Assembly (NCBI GenBank): GCA_040902425.1
Contig: JBBDXI010000039.1
Coordinates: 1 to 34,064 of the forward strand
Direction: 5' to 3'
DNA from: JBBDXI01 sp040902425
GTDB lineage: Bacteria > Planctomycetota > Phycisphaerae > Phycisphaerales > UBA1924
DNA: 34,064 bases
Made by a program: the position numbers and the translations under genes. Positions 1 through 6,703 of the stretch are shown here, piece by piece. The notes below the pieces were generated by a model. It saw only the letters and a program-made list of their open reading frames with translations, made no database searches and was not told where the DNA came from. Numbering within the stretch: position 1 is the stretch's first letter; the number at the start of each line of letters is the position of its first letter.

Positions 1-48
<48 letters not shown>

Positions 49-540
49 CCGGTGGTGCGGGGGGCGGACACGATCTGCATCAAGGATGGCGAGATCATCG
101 GCCAGCCGCGTGATGCGGAGGATGCGGAGTGGATCATCCGCCGGCTGGAGAACGGGTCGCACGAGGTGGTGACGGGCGTGGCGCTGGTCTGGCCGGGCGA
201 CGCGGGGGGGGGCGGGGGGCCCGGGTCGAGCGAGCGCATCCGGCCGGCGCGGCGTGCCCGGCGGCGCCTGTTCGTGGACCGCGCCCGCGTCCGCGTGGGC
301 CGGATCGGCCCGGAGCGCATCGGCGCGTACATCGCCAGCGGCGAGTGGCGCGGGAAGGCCGGGGCGTACAACTTGGCGGAGCGGGTCGAGGCGGGGTGGC
401 CGATCGAGTGCGAGGGGGACCCGTCGACCGTCATGGGCCTGCCGATGAAGCGGCTGGCCCTGGTGCTGCGCGAGTGGTCCGGCCCCCCCGCCCCGCACCC
501 CCCCGCCCCGCACCCCCCCGCGGCGGAGGCCCCCGCGTGA
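49..540 (+). CDS. maf: Maf-family nucleoside triphosphate pyrophosphatase, 5' truncated
   Basis: Maf proteins hydrolyse non-canonical or surplus nucleoside triphosphates (dTTP/UTP or m7GTP) to monophosphates in the cytoplasm. The visible part starts at PVVRGADT, the family's central ADT motif, followed by DGEIIGQP, the HEVVTGVAL stretch and the C-terminal SGEWRGKAGAY block and VMGLP motif. About the first third of the protein, including the N-terminal substrate loop with its Ser-Pro-Arg-Arg signature, is lost in the poly-C edge, so no start codon can be given. The protein ends in a Pro/His/Ala low-complexity tail encoded by a 15-bp tandem repeat. A Gly-rich and Arg-rich insertion lies after WPGDA. 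The stop overlaps the next gene's GTG by GTGA, suggesting translational coupling. The exact substrate subclass cannot be read from this fragment. Confidence 0.85.
   Translation, partial: PVVRGADTICIKDGEIIGQPRDAEDAEWIIRRLENGSHEVVTGVALVWPGDAGGGGGPGSSERIRPARRARRRLFVDRARVRVGRIGPERIGAYIASGEWRGKAGAYNLAERVEAGWPIECEGDPSTVMGLPMKRLALVLREWSGPPAPHPPAPHPPAAEAPA
490..519 (+). repeat. 15-bp tandem duplication in the maf 3' end
   Basis: Two perfect copies of a 15-base unit (GCCCCGCA followed by seven C) lie at 490-504 and 505-519. They encode the repeated Pro-Ala-Pro-His-Pro stretch at the Maf C-terminus. This looks like slippage expansion of a C-rich tail outside the conserved domain. Confidence 0.8.
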
Positions 541-956
541 CCCTCGCGCAGTCGCTCCACCACTCGCCGCTGGTCCCCTGGTGGCTGGCGATCTCGGCCG
601 GCGCGGTGATGCTGCTGGTCCTGGCGCGCTACCTGCTCGCCCTGGGCGGGGCGGAGATGGACGCCCGGCGCAAGCGCATCCGCACGGCCAACACCATCCT
701 GATGATGCTGGTGACCCCGCTCGTCGCGTACGGCTTCGGCGTGGCGACGCCGTCGCGGGCGCGGGCGTACGTCTTCGTCTGGGTGCTCATCTGCTCGATC
801 CTGTTCATGGTCATCATGCTGGCGCTGCTGGACATGCTCCACTCCGTGCGCCTCCACCGGGCCCAGATGCGCGCGATGCGGCGGAGCATGACCGCCCAGG
901 CCCTGCTCGAAGCCCAGGGCACGGGCCCGCCCCCCCAATCCCCACCCCCCGCATGA
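537..956 (+). CDS. small integral membrane protein, unknown function
   Basis: A 139-residue protein starting at the GTG that overlaps the maf stop (GTGA). Its own stop overlaps the lpxK start (ATGA), so it is the middle gene of a tightly coupled three-gene unit. Three hydrophobic segments are visible: about residues 12-36 (PWWLAISAGAVMLLV), 55-75 (ILMMLVTPLVAYGFGV) and 82-107 (VFVWVLICSILFMVIML). A basic cytoplasmic-looking loop (DARRKRIR) separates the first two, and a basic helix (RLHRAQMRAMRRS) follows the third. I do not recognise the family. Position before lpxK hints at an envelope role, but this is only context. The start is chosen because the upstream in-frame codons lie inside maf. 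Confidence 0.7.
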   Translation: MTLAQSLHHSPLVPWWLAISAGAVMLLVLARYLLALGGAEMDARRKRIRTANTILMMLVTPLVAYGFGVATPSRARAYVFVWVLICSILFMVIMLALLDMLHSVRLHRAQMRAMRRSMTAQALLEAQGTGPPPQSPPPA

Positions 957-2068
957 GCGACGCCGAGGCCGCGACGCTGCGCCCGCCCCTTCCCGGCCCG
1001 CTCGGGCGGCTGGCCTCGCGCGTGTACGGGTGGGAGATCGGGCGGCGGAACCGTCGCTACGACGCGGGGCGCGGCGTGGTCCGCTTCGACCGGCCGGTGG
1101 TCAGCGTGGGAAACCTCTCCGTGGGGGGCACGGGGAAGTCGCCGATGGTGGCGCACCTCGTGGGGCTGCTGCTGGCGGCCGGTCGGCGCCCCTGCATCGC
1201 GATGCGCGGGTACGCGGGGCGGGCCGGGCGGGGCGGAGGGGGGGGACGGTCGGATGAGGCGGAGGAGTACCGGGCGCGTTTCGCGTCGGTGCCGGTGGTG
1301 GCGCAGGCGGACCGGACGCTCGGCCTGATCACGCTGTTCTCCGACCTTGAAGACCGGGATGAGCCGCAGCCGGACTGCATCGTGCTCGATGACGGGTTCC
1401 AGCACCGGCGGATCGCCCGCGACCTGGACATCGTGCTGATCGACGCGACGCGGAGCCCGTTCGAGGATCGGCTGCTGCCGGCCGGGTGGCTGCGCGAGCC
1501 GGTGGGCTCGCTGCGGCGGGCGGGGTTCGTGGTGGTGACGCACGCGGAGGCGGCGGATGCGCACGCGCTGACCACACTAGAAAGGGCCATCGCCGCCATC
1601 CGCGGGCGCGGCCCGGAAACGGTCGCGCGGCACCACTGGGGCGGGCTGATCGTGCACGAGGGCGGGGCGGAGCGTGAGGAGCCGGTGCGGTGGCTCCGCG
1701 GCAAGCTGGTGGTGGGCGCGTGCGCGATCGGGAACCCCGGGCCGTTCCTGTCCGAGGCGCGGAAGGCGGCGGGGCAGCCCCTGGCCGCGCACGTGGTCCT
1801 GCGCGACCATGACCCCTACGACCAGGCGACGCTGGACCGGATCGACGCGACGGCGGAGCGGGTGGGCGCGGGGGCGATCCTGACCACGGAGAAGGACTGG
1901 ACGAAGATCGGGGGCGCCGCCGCGGGCGATGGGCTGGGGCGCTGGCGCGGCCGGCGCCCCGTGGCGCGGGTTCAGCTCCGCATGGCGTTCGACCGGGGCG
2001 AGGAGGCCCTGCGGCGGGCGGTGCTGGACGCTGCGGCGAGGGTCGATGCGGAGGCGGAGCGGGGTTAG
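953..2068 (+). CDS. lpxK: tetraacyldisaccharide 4'-kinase (LpxK)
   Basis: LpxK phosphorylates the 4' position of the lipid A disaccharide precursor at the inner membrane, using ATP. The 371-residue product has the family's unusual P-loop VGNLSVGGTGKSP at residues 52-64 (Lys62). The second signature LDDGFQH is at residues 145-151, followed by RDLDIVLID and the RLLPAGWLREP block. The C-terminal TTEKDWTK motif, also typical of LpxK, is present. Length is slightly above the usual 320-350 because of a Gly-rich insertion after the MRGYAGRAG stretch. The ATG is set by the ATGA overlap with the upstream membrane-protein gene. With hldE downstream it supports lipopolysaccharide production and a diderm envelope. 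A 62-bp spacer with an octamer repeat separates it from hldE. Confidence 0.95.
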   Translation: MSDAEAATLRPPLPGPLGRLASRVYGWEIGRRNRRYDAGRGVVRFDRPVVSVGNLSVGGTGKSPMVAHLVGLLLAAGRRPCIAMRGYAGRAGRGGGGGRSDEAEEYRARFASVPVVAQADRTLGLITLFSDLEDRDEPQPDCIVLDDGFQHRRIARDLDIVLIDATRSPFEDRLLPAGWLREPVGSLRRAGFVVVTHAEAADAHALTTLERAIAAIRGRGPETVARHHWGGLIVHEGGAEREEPVRWLRGKLVVGACAIGNPGPFLSEARKAAGQPLAAHVVLRDHDPYDQATLDRIDATAERVGAGAILTTEKDWTKIGGAAAGDGLGRWRGRRPVARVQLRMAFDRGEEALRRAVLDAAARVDAEAERG

Positions 2069-2076
2069 AGAAGGAG

Positions 2077-2108
2077 AGGCATCGAGGCATCAAGGCCGCG
2101 AGGCGGTC
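2077..2108 (+). repeat. four-unit 8-bp degenerate tandem repeat between lpxK and hldE
   Basis: Four consecutive octamers AGGCATCG, AGGCATCA, AGGCCGCG and AGGCGGTC fill most of the 62-bp spacer. All begin with AGGC. The first two differ by one base and the last two are more diverged. The array starts 8 nt after the lpxK stop. No hairpin or T-run is evident, so it is not an obvious terminator. Confidence 0.75.
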
Positions 2109-2116
2109 ACGGGGGT

Positions 2117-2122
2117 TACACT
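2117..2122 (+). promoter_or_regulatory. TACACT -10-like box before hldE
   Basis: TACACT ends 8 nt before the TTG start of hldE and there is no Shine-Dalgarno sequence between them. If it is a -10 element, transcription would start at or just before the start codon and the mRNA would be leaderless. No convincing -35 is seen. The same TANACT hexamer recurs upstream of several other genes in this window. Confidence 0.35.
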
Positions 2123-2130
2123 CACGCGGC

Positions 2131-3612
2131 TTGGACACGCTGCTGCAACACCTCGCGGACTGGAAGCCGTTCACCGCCCTGGTGGTCGGCGACTTCATGC
2201 TCGACCAGCACTGGTACGGGGATGCCGAGCGGCTCTCGGCGGATGCGCCGGTGCCGGTGCTGCACGTGCGGCGGCAGGAGGACCGGCCCGGGGGCGCCGC
2301 CAACGTGTGCCTGGACCTGGTGGCGATGAAGGGGCGCATCCGGGCGGTCGGTGTCACCGGGCCCGACGCGGAGGGCGCGTTGTTGCGCCGCCTGCTCGGT
2401 GGCGAGGGTGTGGACGAGGCGAGCCTCGTCGCGGATGCGGCGCGGCCGACCACCGTGAAGCGCAGCCTCATCGGGCTTGCGCAGGCGCGCCACCCTCAGA
2501 AAATGTTCCGCGTGGACTTCGAGTCGTGCGAGCCGCTGGCCAGCGGCGTTGAGACCGCCCTGCTCAGCGCCTTTGCCGGCCAACTCCGCGGCGCGGACGT
2601 GGTCTGTCTGGAGGACTACGGCAAGGGCGTGTGCACAGAGCGCGTGTGCCAGGAGGTGATCCGAATGGCGCGGGAGGCGAGCGTCCCCGTGCTGGTGGAC
2701 CCCGCCCGCCTCCATGACTACTCGAAGTACCGCGGGGCGACGGCGATCACGCCGAACCGGACCGAGGCGGAGACGGCGACCGGCCTGAAGACAGACGGCG
2801 CGGCCGAGGTCGCCCATAACGGCGCCCTCGCCCGCCGGCTGATGGAGGAGCTCGATCTGGAGGCGGTGGTGCTCACCCTCGACCGCCACGGGGCCCTGCT
2901 GATGGAGCGGGGGCGCGACCCGGTCGCCGTTCCCACCGTGGCCCGGGAGATCTACGACGTCACGGGGGCCGGCGACATGATGCTGGCCGCGCTGGCCGCG
3001 GCCCGGGCCAACGGGATCGCGTGGGAGGACGCCGTGCGGTTCGCCAACGCCGCGGCGGGGCTGGAGGTCGAGGTCTTCGGCGTGGTGCCGATGCCGCTGG
3101 AGAAGATCCACCACGAACTGCTGGAGCGGGCGGGGCGGCTGCGTGGCAAGGTGCGGACGCTGGAGCAGGTGCTGGTGCAGCTGGGCGCGTGCCGGCGCGA
3201 GGGGCGGAAGGTGGTCTTCACCAACGGCTGCTTCGACATCCTGCACGCCGGGCACGTGGACCTGCTGGAGAAAGCGGCGGCCCTCGGGCATTTCCTCGTC
3301 GTCGGCCTGAACGACGACGCGTCGGTGCGGAAGCTGAAAGGGGACGGGCGGCCGGTGAACAGTGAGGAGGACCGGGCGCGCGTGCTGAGCGCGGTGGGCG
3401 GCGTCGGGGCGGTGGTGCTCTTCGGCGAGGAGACGCCGGTGAGGCTGATCGAGGCGATCCGGCCGGATGTGCTCGTCAAGGGGGCGGACTACCGCAGGGA
3501 GCAGGTGGTCGGCGGGGCGTTCGTCGAGAGCTACGGCGGGCGGGTGGCGCTCATCGACCTCGTGGAGGGGAAGAGTACGACGGGGACGATCGAGCGGATG
3601 CGGAGCAGGTAA
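2131..3612 (+). CDS. hldE: bifunctional heptose 7-phosphate kinase / heptose 1-phosphate adenylyltransferase (HldE)
   Basis: HldE makes ADP-heptose for the lipopolysaccharide core. Its N-terminal domain phosphorylates D-glycero-D-manno-heptose 7-phosphate and its C-terminal domain adenylates the 1-phosphate after GmhB acts. The 493-residue length fits the fused enzyme. The PfkB-type kinase has GGAAN at residues 54-58 and GAGD at 279-282, with Asp282 as the likely catalytic base. The nucleotidyltransferase domain begins near residue 345, with TNGCFDILHAGH at 364-375 (the HxGH motif is HAGH) and GLNDDASVRKLKG after it. The start is a TTG at 2131. No ATG or GTG lies closer to the conserved N-terminus without cutting into the VVGDFMLD strand. 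There is no ribosome binding site, so leaderless initiation is possible. Confidence 0.93.
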   Translation: MDTLLQHLADWKPFTALVVGDFMLDQHWYGDAERLSADAPVPVLHVRRQEDRPGGAANVCLDLVAMKGRIRAVGVTGPDAEGALLRRLLGGEGVDEASLVADAARPTTVKRSLIGLAQARHPQKMFRVDFESCEPLASGVETALLSAFAGQLRGADVVCLEDYGKGVCTERVCQEVIRMAREASVPVLVDPARLHDYSKYRGATAITPNRTEAETATGLKTDGAAEVAHNGALARRLMEELDLEAVVLTLDRHGALLMERGRDPVAVPTVAREIYDVTGAGDMMLAALAAARANGIAWEDAVRFANAAAGLEVEVFGVVPMPLEKIHHELLERAGRLRGKVRTLEQVLVQLGACRREGRKVVFTNGCFDILHAGHVDLLEKAAALGHFLVVGLNDDASVRKLKGDGRPVNSEEDRARVLSAVGGVGAVVLFGEETPVRLIEAIRPDVLVKGADYRREQVVGGAFVESYGGRVALIDLVEGKSTTGTIERMRSR

Positions 3613-3618
3613 GAGTTC

Positions 3619-3692
3619 TCACCGCGGAGAGCGCGGAGGGCGCGGAGGAACAGAAGAGACGGCTCCGCGGGCCTCCGCGCCCTCCGCGGTGA
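3619..3692. repeat. 21-bp inverted repeat of 9-bp-period CGCGGAGGG units, between convergent genes
   Basis: Left arm 3619-3639 and right arm 3672-3692 are reverse complements over 21 bases with one mismatch. The arms consist of repeats of a roughly 9-bp GCGGAGGGC unit, and the left side continues with another unit to 3648. The element fills almost the whole 81-bp gap between the convergent hldE and oxidoreductase genes and ends 2 bases before the latter's stop. It could act as a bidirectional terminator hairpin although no T-run follows. It also resembles dispersed intergenic repeats of the 'CCGCGGAGNGC' type seen in planctomycetes and other phyla (from memory, not searched). Confidence 0.8.
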
Positions 3693-3693
3693 A

Positions 3694-4740
3694 TCACGCC
3701 CAGCGCAGCACGATCTTCCCGAACTGCTCGCCGGCCTCCAGCCGCTCGTAGGCCTTCACCGCGTCCCTCGCGTCGAAGACCTGATCGACGACGGCGTCGA
3801 TCGCCCCCGCCCGGAAGAGCCGCGCGATCTCGCGGAACTCCTCGTTCGAGCCCATTGTCGAGCCGAGGATCCGCAGCTGGTTCCAGAAGATGCGGGCGAG
3901 GTCCGTCGTCGCATCCGGCCCGCTGGTGGCCCCGGGCGTCACGTACGTCCCGCCGCGGGCCAGGCTCTTGATGCAGTTCAGGTGCGTGGCCCTTCCCGAC
4001 GAATCCGCGGCCATGTCCACGCCCCGCTTGTTCGTCCAGGCGCGGACCTCCTTGCTCCAGTCCTGCCCCTGGTCGTGGATGAGGCACTCGGCCCCGAGCA
4101 CCTGCCTGGCCTTCTCCAGCTTCCACGTGTGGCGGCTGGTGACGGCGATGCGGCACGACTTCCAGCGCGCGATCATGGCCGCGGCCGTGGCCACCCCCCC
4201 GCCGATGCCGGTGATGAGCACGGTGGCCCCCGGGCGCAGGCCGCCCTTGGTGACCATCATGGAGTAGGCGGTGAGGGTGACGAGCCCGAAGGCCGCGGCC
4301 TTCGCGGGGTCGGCCTCGCCGACATCCGCGAGGTTGATCACGGGAGCGAGGAACCGCTCGGCGTGCATGCCCTGGGAGTGCTCGCCGATCAGTTCGTAGG
4401 CCGGGGCGAGGGTCGAGCTGGGCGGGTCGTCGGGGTGCTGGCGCACCGGCTGCTCGACCGCGGCGTTGACGATCACCCGCCGCCCGACCCACGCGGGATC
4501 GACGCCGGGCCCGGCTTTCTCGACGACGCCGCACGCGTCGCAACCGGAGATTCGGGGGTAGTCGAGGGTGAGACCGGGGACACCCCGCCCGACCCAGAGG
4601 TCCATCTGGTTGAAGGCCGAGGCCAGGGTGCGGATGAGGACCTGCCCGCCCCCCGGCCCGGGCGGATCGGGCCAGTCCGTCTGAAAGCGGATGCCGGGGG
4701 CGACGGGGGAGCCTTGCTTGGCGACGACGACGGCGCGCAT
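3694..4740 (-). CDS. zinc-type alcohol dehydrogenase / quinone oxidoreductase-like protein (MDR superfamily)
   Basis: A 348-residue medium-chain dehydrogenase/reductase. The N-terminal GroES-like domain contains NQMDLWVGRG and the GCDACGVVEKAG turn. The Rossmann part carries TVLITGIGGGVATAA, the dinucleotide-binding glycine motif, and ends in the usual EAGEQFGKIVLRW. The catalytic-zinc Cys/His pattern is not clear, so it may be a zinc-independent NAD(P)H-dependent reductase closer to quinone oxidoreductases or the crotonyl-CoA reductase branch. The substrate cannot be predicted. It lies 27 bp downstream of hicB on the same strand. A TATCCT box 7 nt before the ATG and the absence of a Shine-Dalgarno site suggest it may have its own, leaderless, promoter. 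Confidence 0.88.
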   Translation of the reverse strand: MRAVVVAKQGSPVAPGIRFQTDWPDPPGPGGGQVLIRTLASAFNQMDLWVGRGVPGLTLDYPRISGCDACGVVEKAGPGVDPAWVGRRVIVNAAVEQPVRQHPDDPPSSTLAPAYELIGEHSQGMHAERFLAPVINLADVGEADPAKAAAFGLVTLTAYSMMVTKGGLRPGATVLITGIGGGVATAAAMIARWKSCRIAVTSRHTWKLEKARQVLGAECLIHDQGQDWSKEVRAWTNKRGVDMAADSSGRATHLNCIKSLARGGTYVTPGATSGPDATTDLARIFWNQLRILGSTMGSNEEFREIARLFRAGAIDAVVDQVFDARDAVKAYERLEAGEQFGKIVLRWA

Positions 4741-4747
4741 GAGCGGC

Positions 4748-4753
4748 AGGATA
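4748..4753 (-). promoter_or_regulatory. TATCCT -10-like box before the MDR oxidoreductase
   Basis: On the minus strand TATCCT lies 7 nt upstream of the ATG at 4740, in the short gap after hicB. The spacing would put the transcription start on the start codon. No clear -35 is visible, so this is a weak call resting on the same spacing at other genes in the window. Confidence 0.3.
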
Positions 4754-4767
4754 CAGCGCCGACCGCC

Positions 4768-5034
4768 TCAGGAGGCGAGGCGTCGGCGCCGGCGCGCGAC
4801 GGTCCGCGGAGAAGCCACGGCAGGGGTGCGCGGCCCGATCTTGAAGGCCTGGGCTGTCGGATGGGGCGCGGGGGAGCCGTCATCCTCCATCCCCTTCAGG
4901 TGGAGGCGGATGGCTTCGGCGATGCGCCGCTGGACCTGATCCAGCGTGCGCCCGGTCGCCACACAGCCCGGGAGGTCGGGCACATACGCCGCGAAGTTCC
5001 TGGCCGCGCGCTCCACGACCACCATGTACCGCAT
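4768..5034 (-). CDS. hicB: HicB-family antitoxin
   Basis: An 88-residue protein with the partial RNase H-like HicB fold: MRYMVVVERAARNFAAYVPDLPGCVATG, then a helix (TLDQVQRRIAEAIRLHLKGM). The AAYVPDLPGCVATG stretch is the family's signature. HicB neutralises HicA and usually represses its own operon. The C-terminus is an unusual basic tail (TVARRRRRL) rather than a recognisable helix-turn-helix or ribbon-helix-helix domain. Its start codon overlaps the hicA stop by one base (TGATG), the usual toxin-first arrangement for hicAB. Confidence 0.88.
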   Translation of the reverse strand: MRYMVVVERAARNFAAYVPDLPGCVATGRTLDQVQRRIAEAIRLHLKGMEDDGSPAPHPTAQAFKIGPRTPAVASPRTVARRRRRLAS

Positions 5035-5228
5035 CAGCGGGTTCCCTTCAGATGAGCCTGCTTGAGAATGCTATTCAGCGTCCCGGGCGGCAGGTCATCC
5101 GACATCGCGCCGGCCACCGTGACCCGGCCGGGCTTGACCGGGTGCTTGAACTGCCGGTGGCTGCCGCGCGTGACCACGATGTGCCAACCGTCCGTCCGCA
5201 GGAGCGCGATGACGTCGCGGACTTTCAC
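5034..5228 (-). CDS. hicA: HicA-family mRNA interferase toxin
   Basis: A 64-residue protein with the double-stranded RNA-binding-like HicA fold: VRDVIALLRTDGWHIVVTRGSHRQF, with the catalytic His24 in the GSH motif, and KHPVKPGRVTVAG after it. The family cleaves translated mRNAs when free of HicB. It is the first gene of the pair, starts with GTG at 5228, and has no Shine-Dalgarno sequence. A TAGACT box lies 8 nt upstream, so leaderless transcription is possible. The pair sits between an oxidoreductase and a ribosomal protein gene, as isolated chromosomal toxin-antitoxin modules often do. Confidence 0.9.
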   Translation of the reverse strand: MKVRDVIALLRTDGWHIVVTRGSHRQFKHPVKPGRVTVAGAMSDDLPPGTLNSILKQAHLKGTR

Positions 5229-5236
5229 GGGCGCGG

Positions 5237-5242
5237 AGTCTA
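5237..5242 (-). promoter_or_regulatory. TAGACT -10-like box before hicA
   Basis: On the minus strand TAGACT lies 8 nt before the GTG start of hicA. The hexamer is identical to those before the S1/P1-like gene (17896-17901) and the dockerin gene (20348-20353). No clear TTGACA-like -35 is present at 16-18 nt. Confidence 0.45.
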
Positions 5243-5335
5243 CCGGACGCCGCTGCGCGGGGTGCCCGCTTGCTTACGCGGCGCGGTCCCGCAGGCTTTT
5301 GGAAGGAGCCGCTCGAGACGCCAGCCCGGATCAGA

Positions 5336-5746
5336 TCACGCCCCGCCGAGGACAGGCATGCCCTTGACGTGCTTCATGCCACGTCGGCGGTCGCGGAGGC
5401 GGCGGGACTTGCCGACGCGGTCGCGGAGGAAGTAGAGCTTGGCCCGGCGGGCGTCGGCGCGCCGGACGACCTCGATTTTCGAGATCATCGGGCTGTTGAT
5501 CGGGAGCTTCCGCTCGATGCCGACCTCGTCCACCACGCGGCGGACGGTGATCATCTCGTTGACGGCCCGGCCCTTGCGGGAGATCAGGACTCCCTGGAAG
5601 ACCTGCACCCGCTCCTTGTCGCCCTCGACGATGCGGACGTGCACGTTCAGCGTGTCCCCGATGTTCATCACCGGGAGGTCGGTCTTGAGGACCGACTGAT
5701 TGAAGGACTCGAGGATGGCCTGCTGGCTGGTGGGTTTCTGGGACAT
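5336..5746 (-). CDS. rplS: 50S ribosomal protein L19
   Basis: L19 sits at the 30S-50S interface of the ribosome. The 136-residue product shows the standard family order: an N-terminal helix (QQAILESFNQSVLKTDLPVMNIGDTLNVHVRI cannot be mistaken; key parts are LPVMNIGDTL and HVRIVEGDKERVQVFQG), the VLISRKGRAVNEMITVRR strand, then VGIERKLPINSPMI and the RADARRAKLYFLRDRVGKSRR block. It has about 20 residues more than usual at the C-terminus. It follows trmD by 78 bp on the same strand, in the conserved rpsP-trmD-rplS order. The spacer holds a heptamer repeat. No Shine-Dalgarno site is visible before its ATG. Confidence 0.97.
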   Translation of the reverse strand: MSQKPTSQQAILESFNQSVLKTDLPVMNIGDTLNVHVRIVEGDKERVQVFQGVLISRKGRAVNEMITVRRVVDEVGIERKLPINSPMISKIEVVRRADARRAKLYFLRDRVGKSRRLRDRRRGMKHVKGMPVLGGA

Positions 5747-5787
5747 GGGAGGGGGTCCGGGTAGGGGGCGGGATGGTAGGCGAGCGA

Positions 5788-5808
5788 ATGTCGGATGTGG
5801 GATGTCGG
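5788..5808. repeat. three-unit 7-bp repeat in the trmD-rplS spacer
   Basis: Three consecutive heptamers ATGTCGG, ATGTGGG and ATGTCGG lie in the 78-bp spacer between trmD and rplS. It resembles the 8-bp array before hldE and the 9-bp array after hldE in layout, though not in sequence. Confidence 0.65.
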
Positions 5809-5811
5809 GTG

Positions 5812-5829
5812 CTTGAAGGGTACTTCAAG
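5812..5829. other. 7-bp perfect hairpin over the trmD stop codon
   Basis: CTTGAAG at 5812-5818 and CTTCAAG at 5823-5829 form a perfect stem with a GGTA loop (plus-strand reading). The stem includes the trmD stop codon (5825-5827). No T-run follows on the minus strand. It may be an mRNA processing or attenuation structure between trmD and rplS, or a chance palindrome. Confidence 0.5.
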
Positions 5830-6616
5830 GGGGTGGCAGCAGGTCCGGGCGCCTCTGGCGGGTCCGCTGGAGCATCTGCTCGTACCGCCAGCGGGCCACC
5901 TCCTGGTGGTTGCCGCTCATCAGCACCTCCGGGACCGCCAGCCCCATCCACTCGCGCGGGCGGGTGTAGTGCGGGCAGTCCAGGAGCCGCTGAGGGTGTG
6001 GGGTGGCCGGCGGATCCGCGCCCGGTCGAGAACCCCCGCCGCGGAGCGTTGGGCCACCCGTCGGGCCACCCGGGGGCGGGGCGGCCTGGGAGAAACTGTC
6101 CGTCGAGGCCGATTCGTCGTGCCCCAGCACGCCCGGGATCAGCCGGATCACCGGATCCATGAGCACCATCGCCGCCAGCTCGCCGCCGGAGAGAATGTAG
6201 TCCCCGAGGCTGATCTCCAGCGGCGCGAGCTTCTCGATCACCCGCTCGTCGATCCCCTCGTAATGCCCGGCGATGACCAGCAGGCGCGGCCTCGCCGCCA
6301 ACTCCTCGACCAGGGCCTGCGTGAGCACCCGCCCCTGGGGCGTCATGAGTACTCGGGTAGCGGGACGGGAGTCCATCGCCTCGACGGCGTGGACCGCATC
6401 CCACACCGGCTGGCACAGCATGACCATACCCGGGCCGCCGCCGAAGGGCCGGTCGTCGGTCTTCTGGTGCTTGTCCGTGGCATAGTCGCGGATGTTGGTG
6501 GCGTGCCATTCGACGAGCCCCGCCTTGCGGGCCCGCGCGGGGATCGACGAGCCGAGCGCCCCCGGCGGCTCCGCCGCGAACATCTCCGGGAATGTCGTGA
6601 GGATGTCGATCCGCAT
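5825..6616 (-). CDS. trmD: tRNA (guanine-N1-)-methyltransferase TrmD, with expanded linker
   Basis: TrmD methylates G37 of tRNAs with S-adenosylmethionine and prevents +1 frameshifting. The start is set at MRIDILTTFPEMF, the conserved N-terminus, rather than an in-frame ATG 48 bases upstream. Visible motifs: RPFGGGPGMVM, VIAGHYEGIDERV, the SAM-binding trefoil-knot region LGDYILSGGELAAMVL, PGVLGHDES, and the C-terminal LLDCPHYTRP and VPEVLMSGNH. Between DSFS and LLDCPHY, where the family has a short flexible linker, there is a Pro/Gly-rich insertion of about 34 residues (5987-6088). The reading frame is intact, so the enzyme is probably active. An intrinsic terminator lies between rpsP and trmD, and no rimM is present. 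Confidence 0.96.
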   Translation of the reverse strand: MRIDILTTFPEMFAAEPPGALGSSIPARARKAGLVEWHATNIRDYATDKHQKTDDRPFGGGPGMVMLCQPVWDAVHAVEAMDSRPATRVLMTPQGRVLTQALVEELAARPRLLVIAGHYEGIDERVIEKLAPLEISLGDYILSGGELAAMVLMDPVIRLIPGVLGHDESASTDSFSQAAPPPGGPTGGPTLRGGGSRPGADPPATPHPQRLLDCPHYTRPREWMGLAVPEVLMSGNHQEVARWRYEQMLQRTRQRRPDLLPPP

Positions 6617-6672
6617 TGGTGCGCTCGTCCTCGCCCGCCCCGCGTCATTGTTCGCGGGCGGCACGAGGCCGA

Positions 6673-6703
6673 AAAACGAAAAACCCCGGGCGGGCGCCCG
6701 GGG
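6673..6703 (-). terminator. intrinsic terminator after rpsP
   Basis: Perfect 8-bp GC stem, CCCCGGGC (6684-6691) and GCCCGGGG (6696-6703), with a 4-base loop. On the minus strand it is followed by two T5 runs separated by CG (6683 down to 6672). It starts 23 nt after the rpsP stop. It should reduce or stop transcription into trmD-rplS, so those genes may depend on read-through or an unseen promoter. Confidence 0.9.

Noticed and set aside
52..60. GTG at 52 as the true start of maf
   Set aside because: It lies in the middle of the conserved PVVxGADT strand. The gene is cut by the poly-C edge, so no real start is visible.
2077..3692. CRISPR array, because of the short repeats around hldE
   Set aside because: Units are 8-9 bp with no spacers, and there are no cas genes.
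5034..5040. Frameshifted single hicAB fusion
   Set aside because: The two frames overlap by one base in the usual TGATG way and each has its complete family domain.
6617..6664. Upstream in-frame ATG for trmD
   Set aside because: The added 16 residues are not part of the family, and MRIDILTTFPEMF is the conserved N-terminus.
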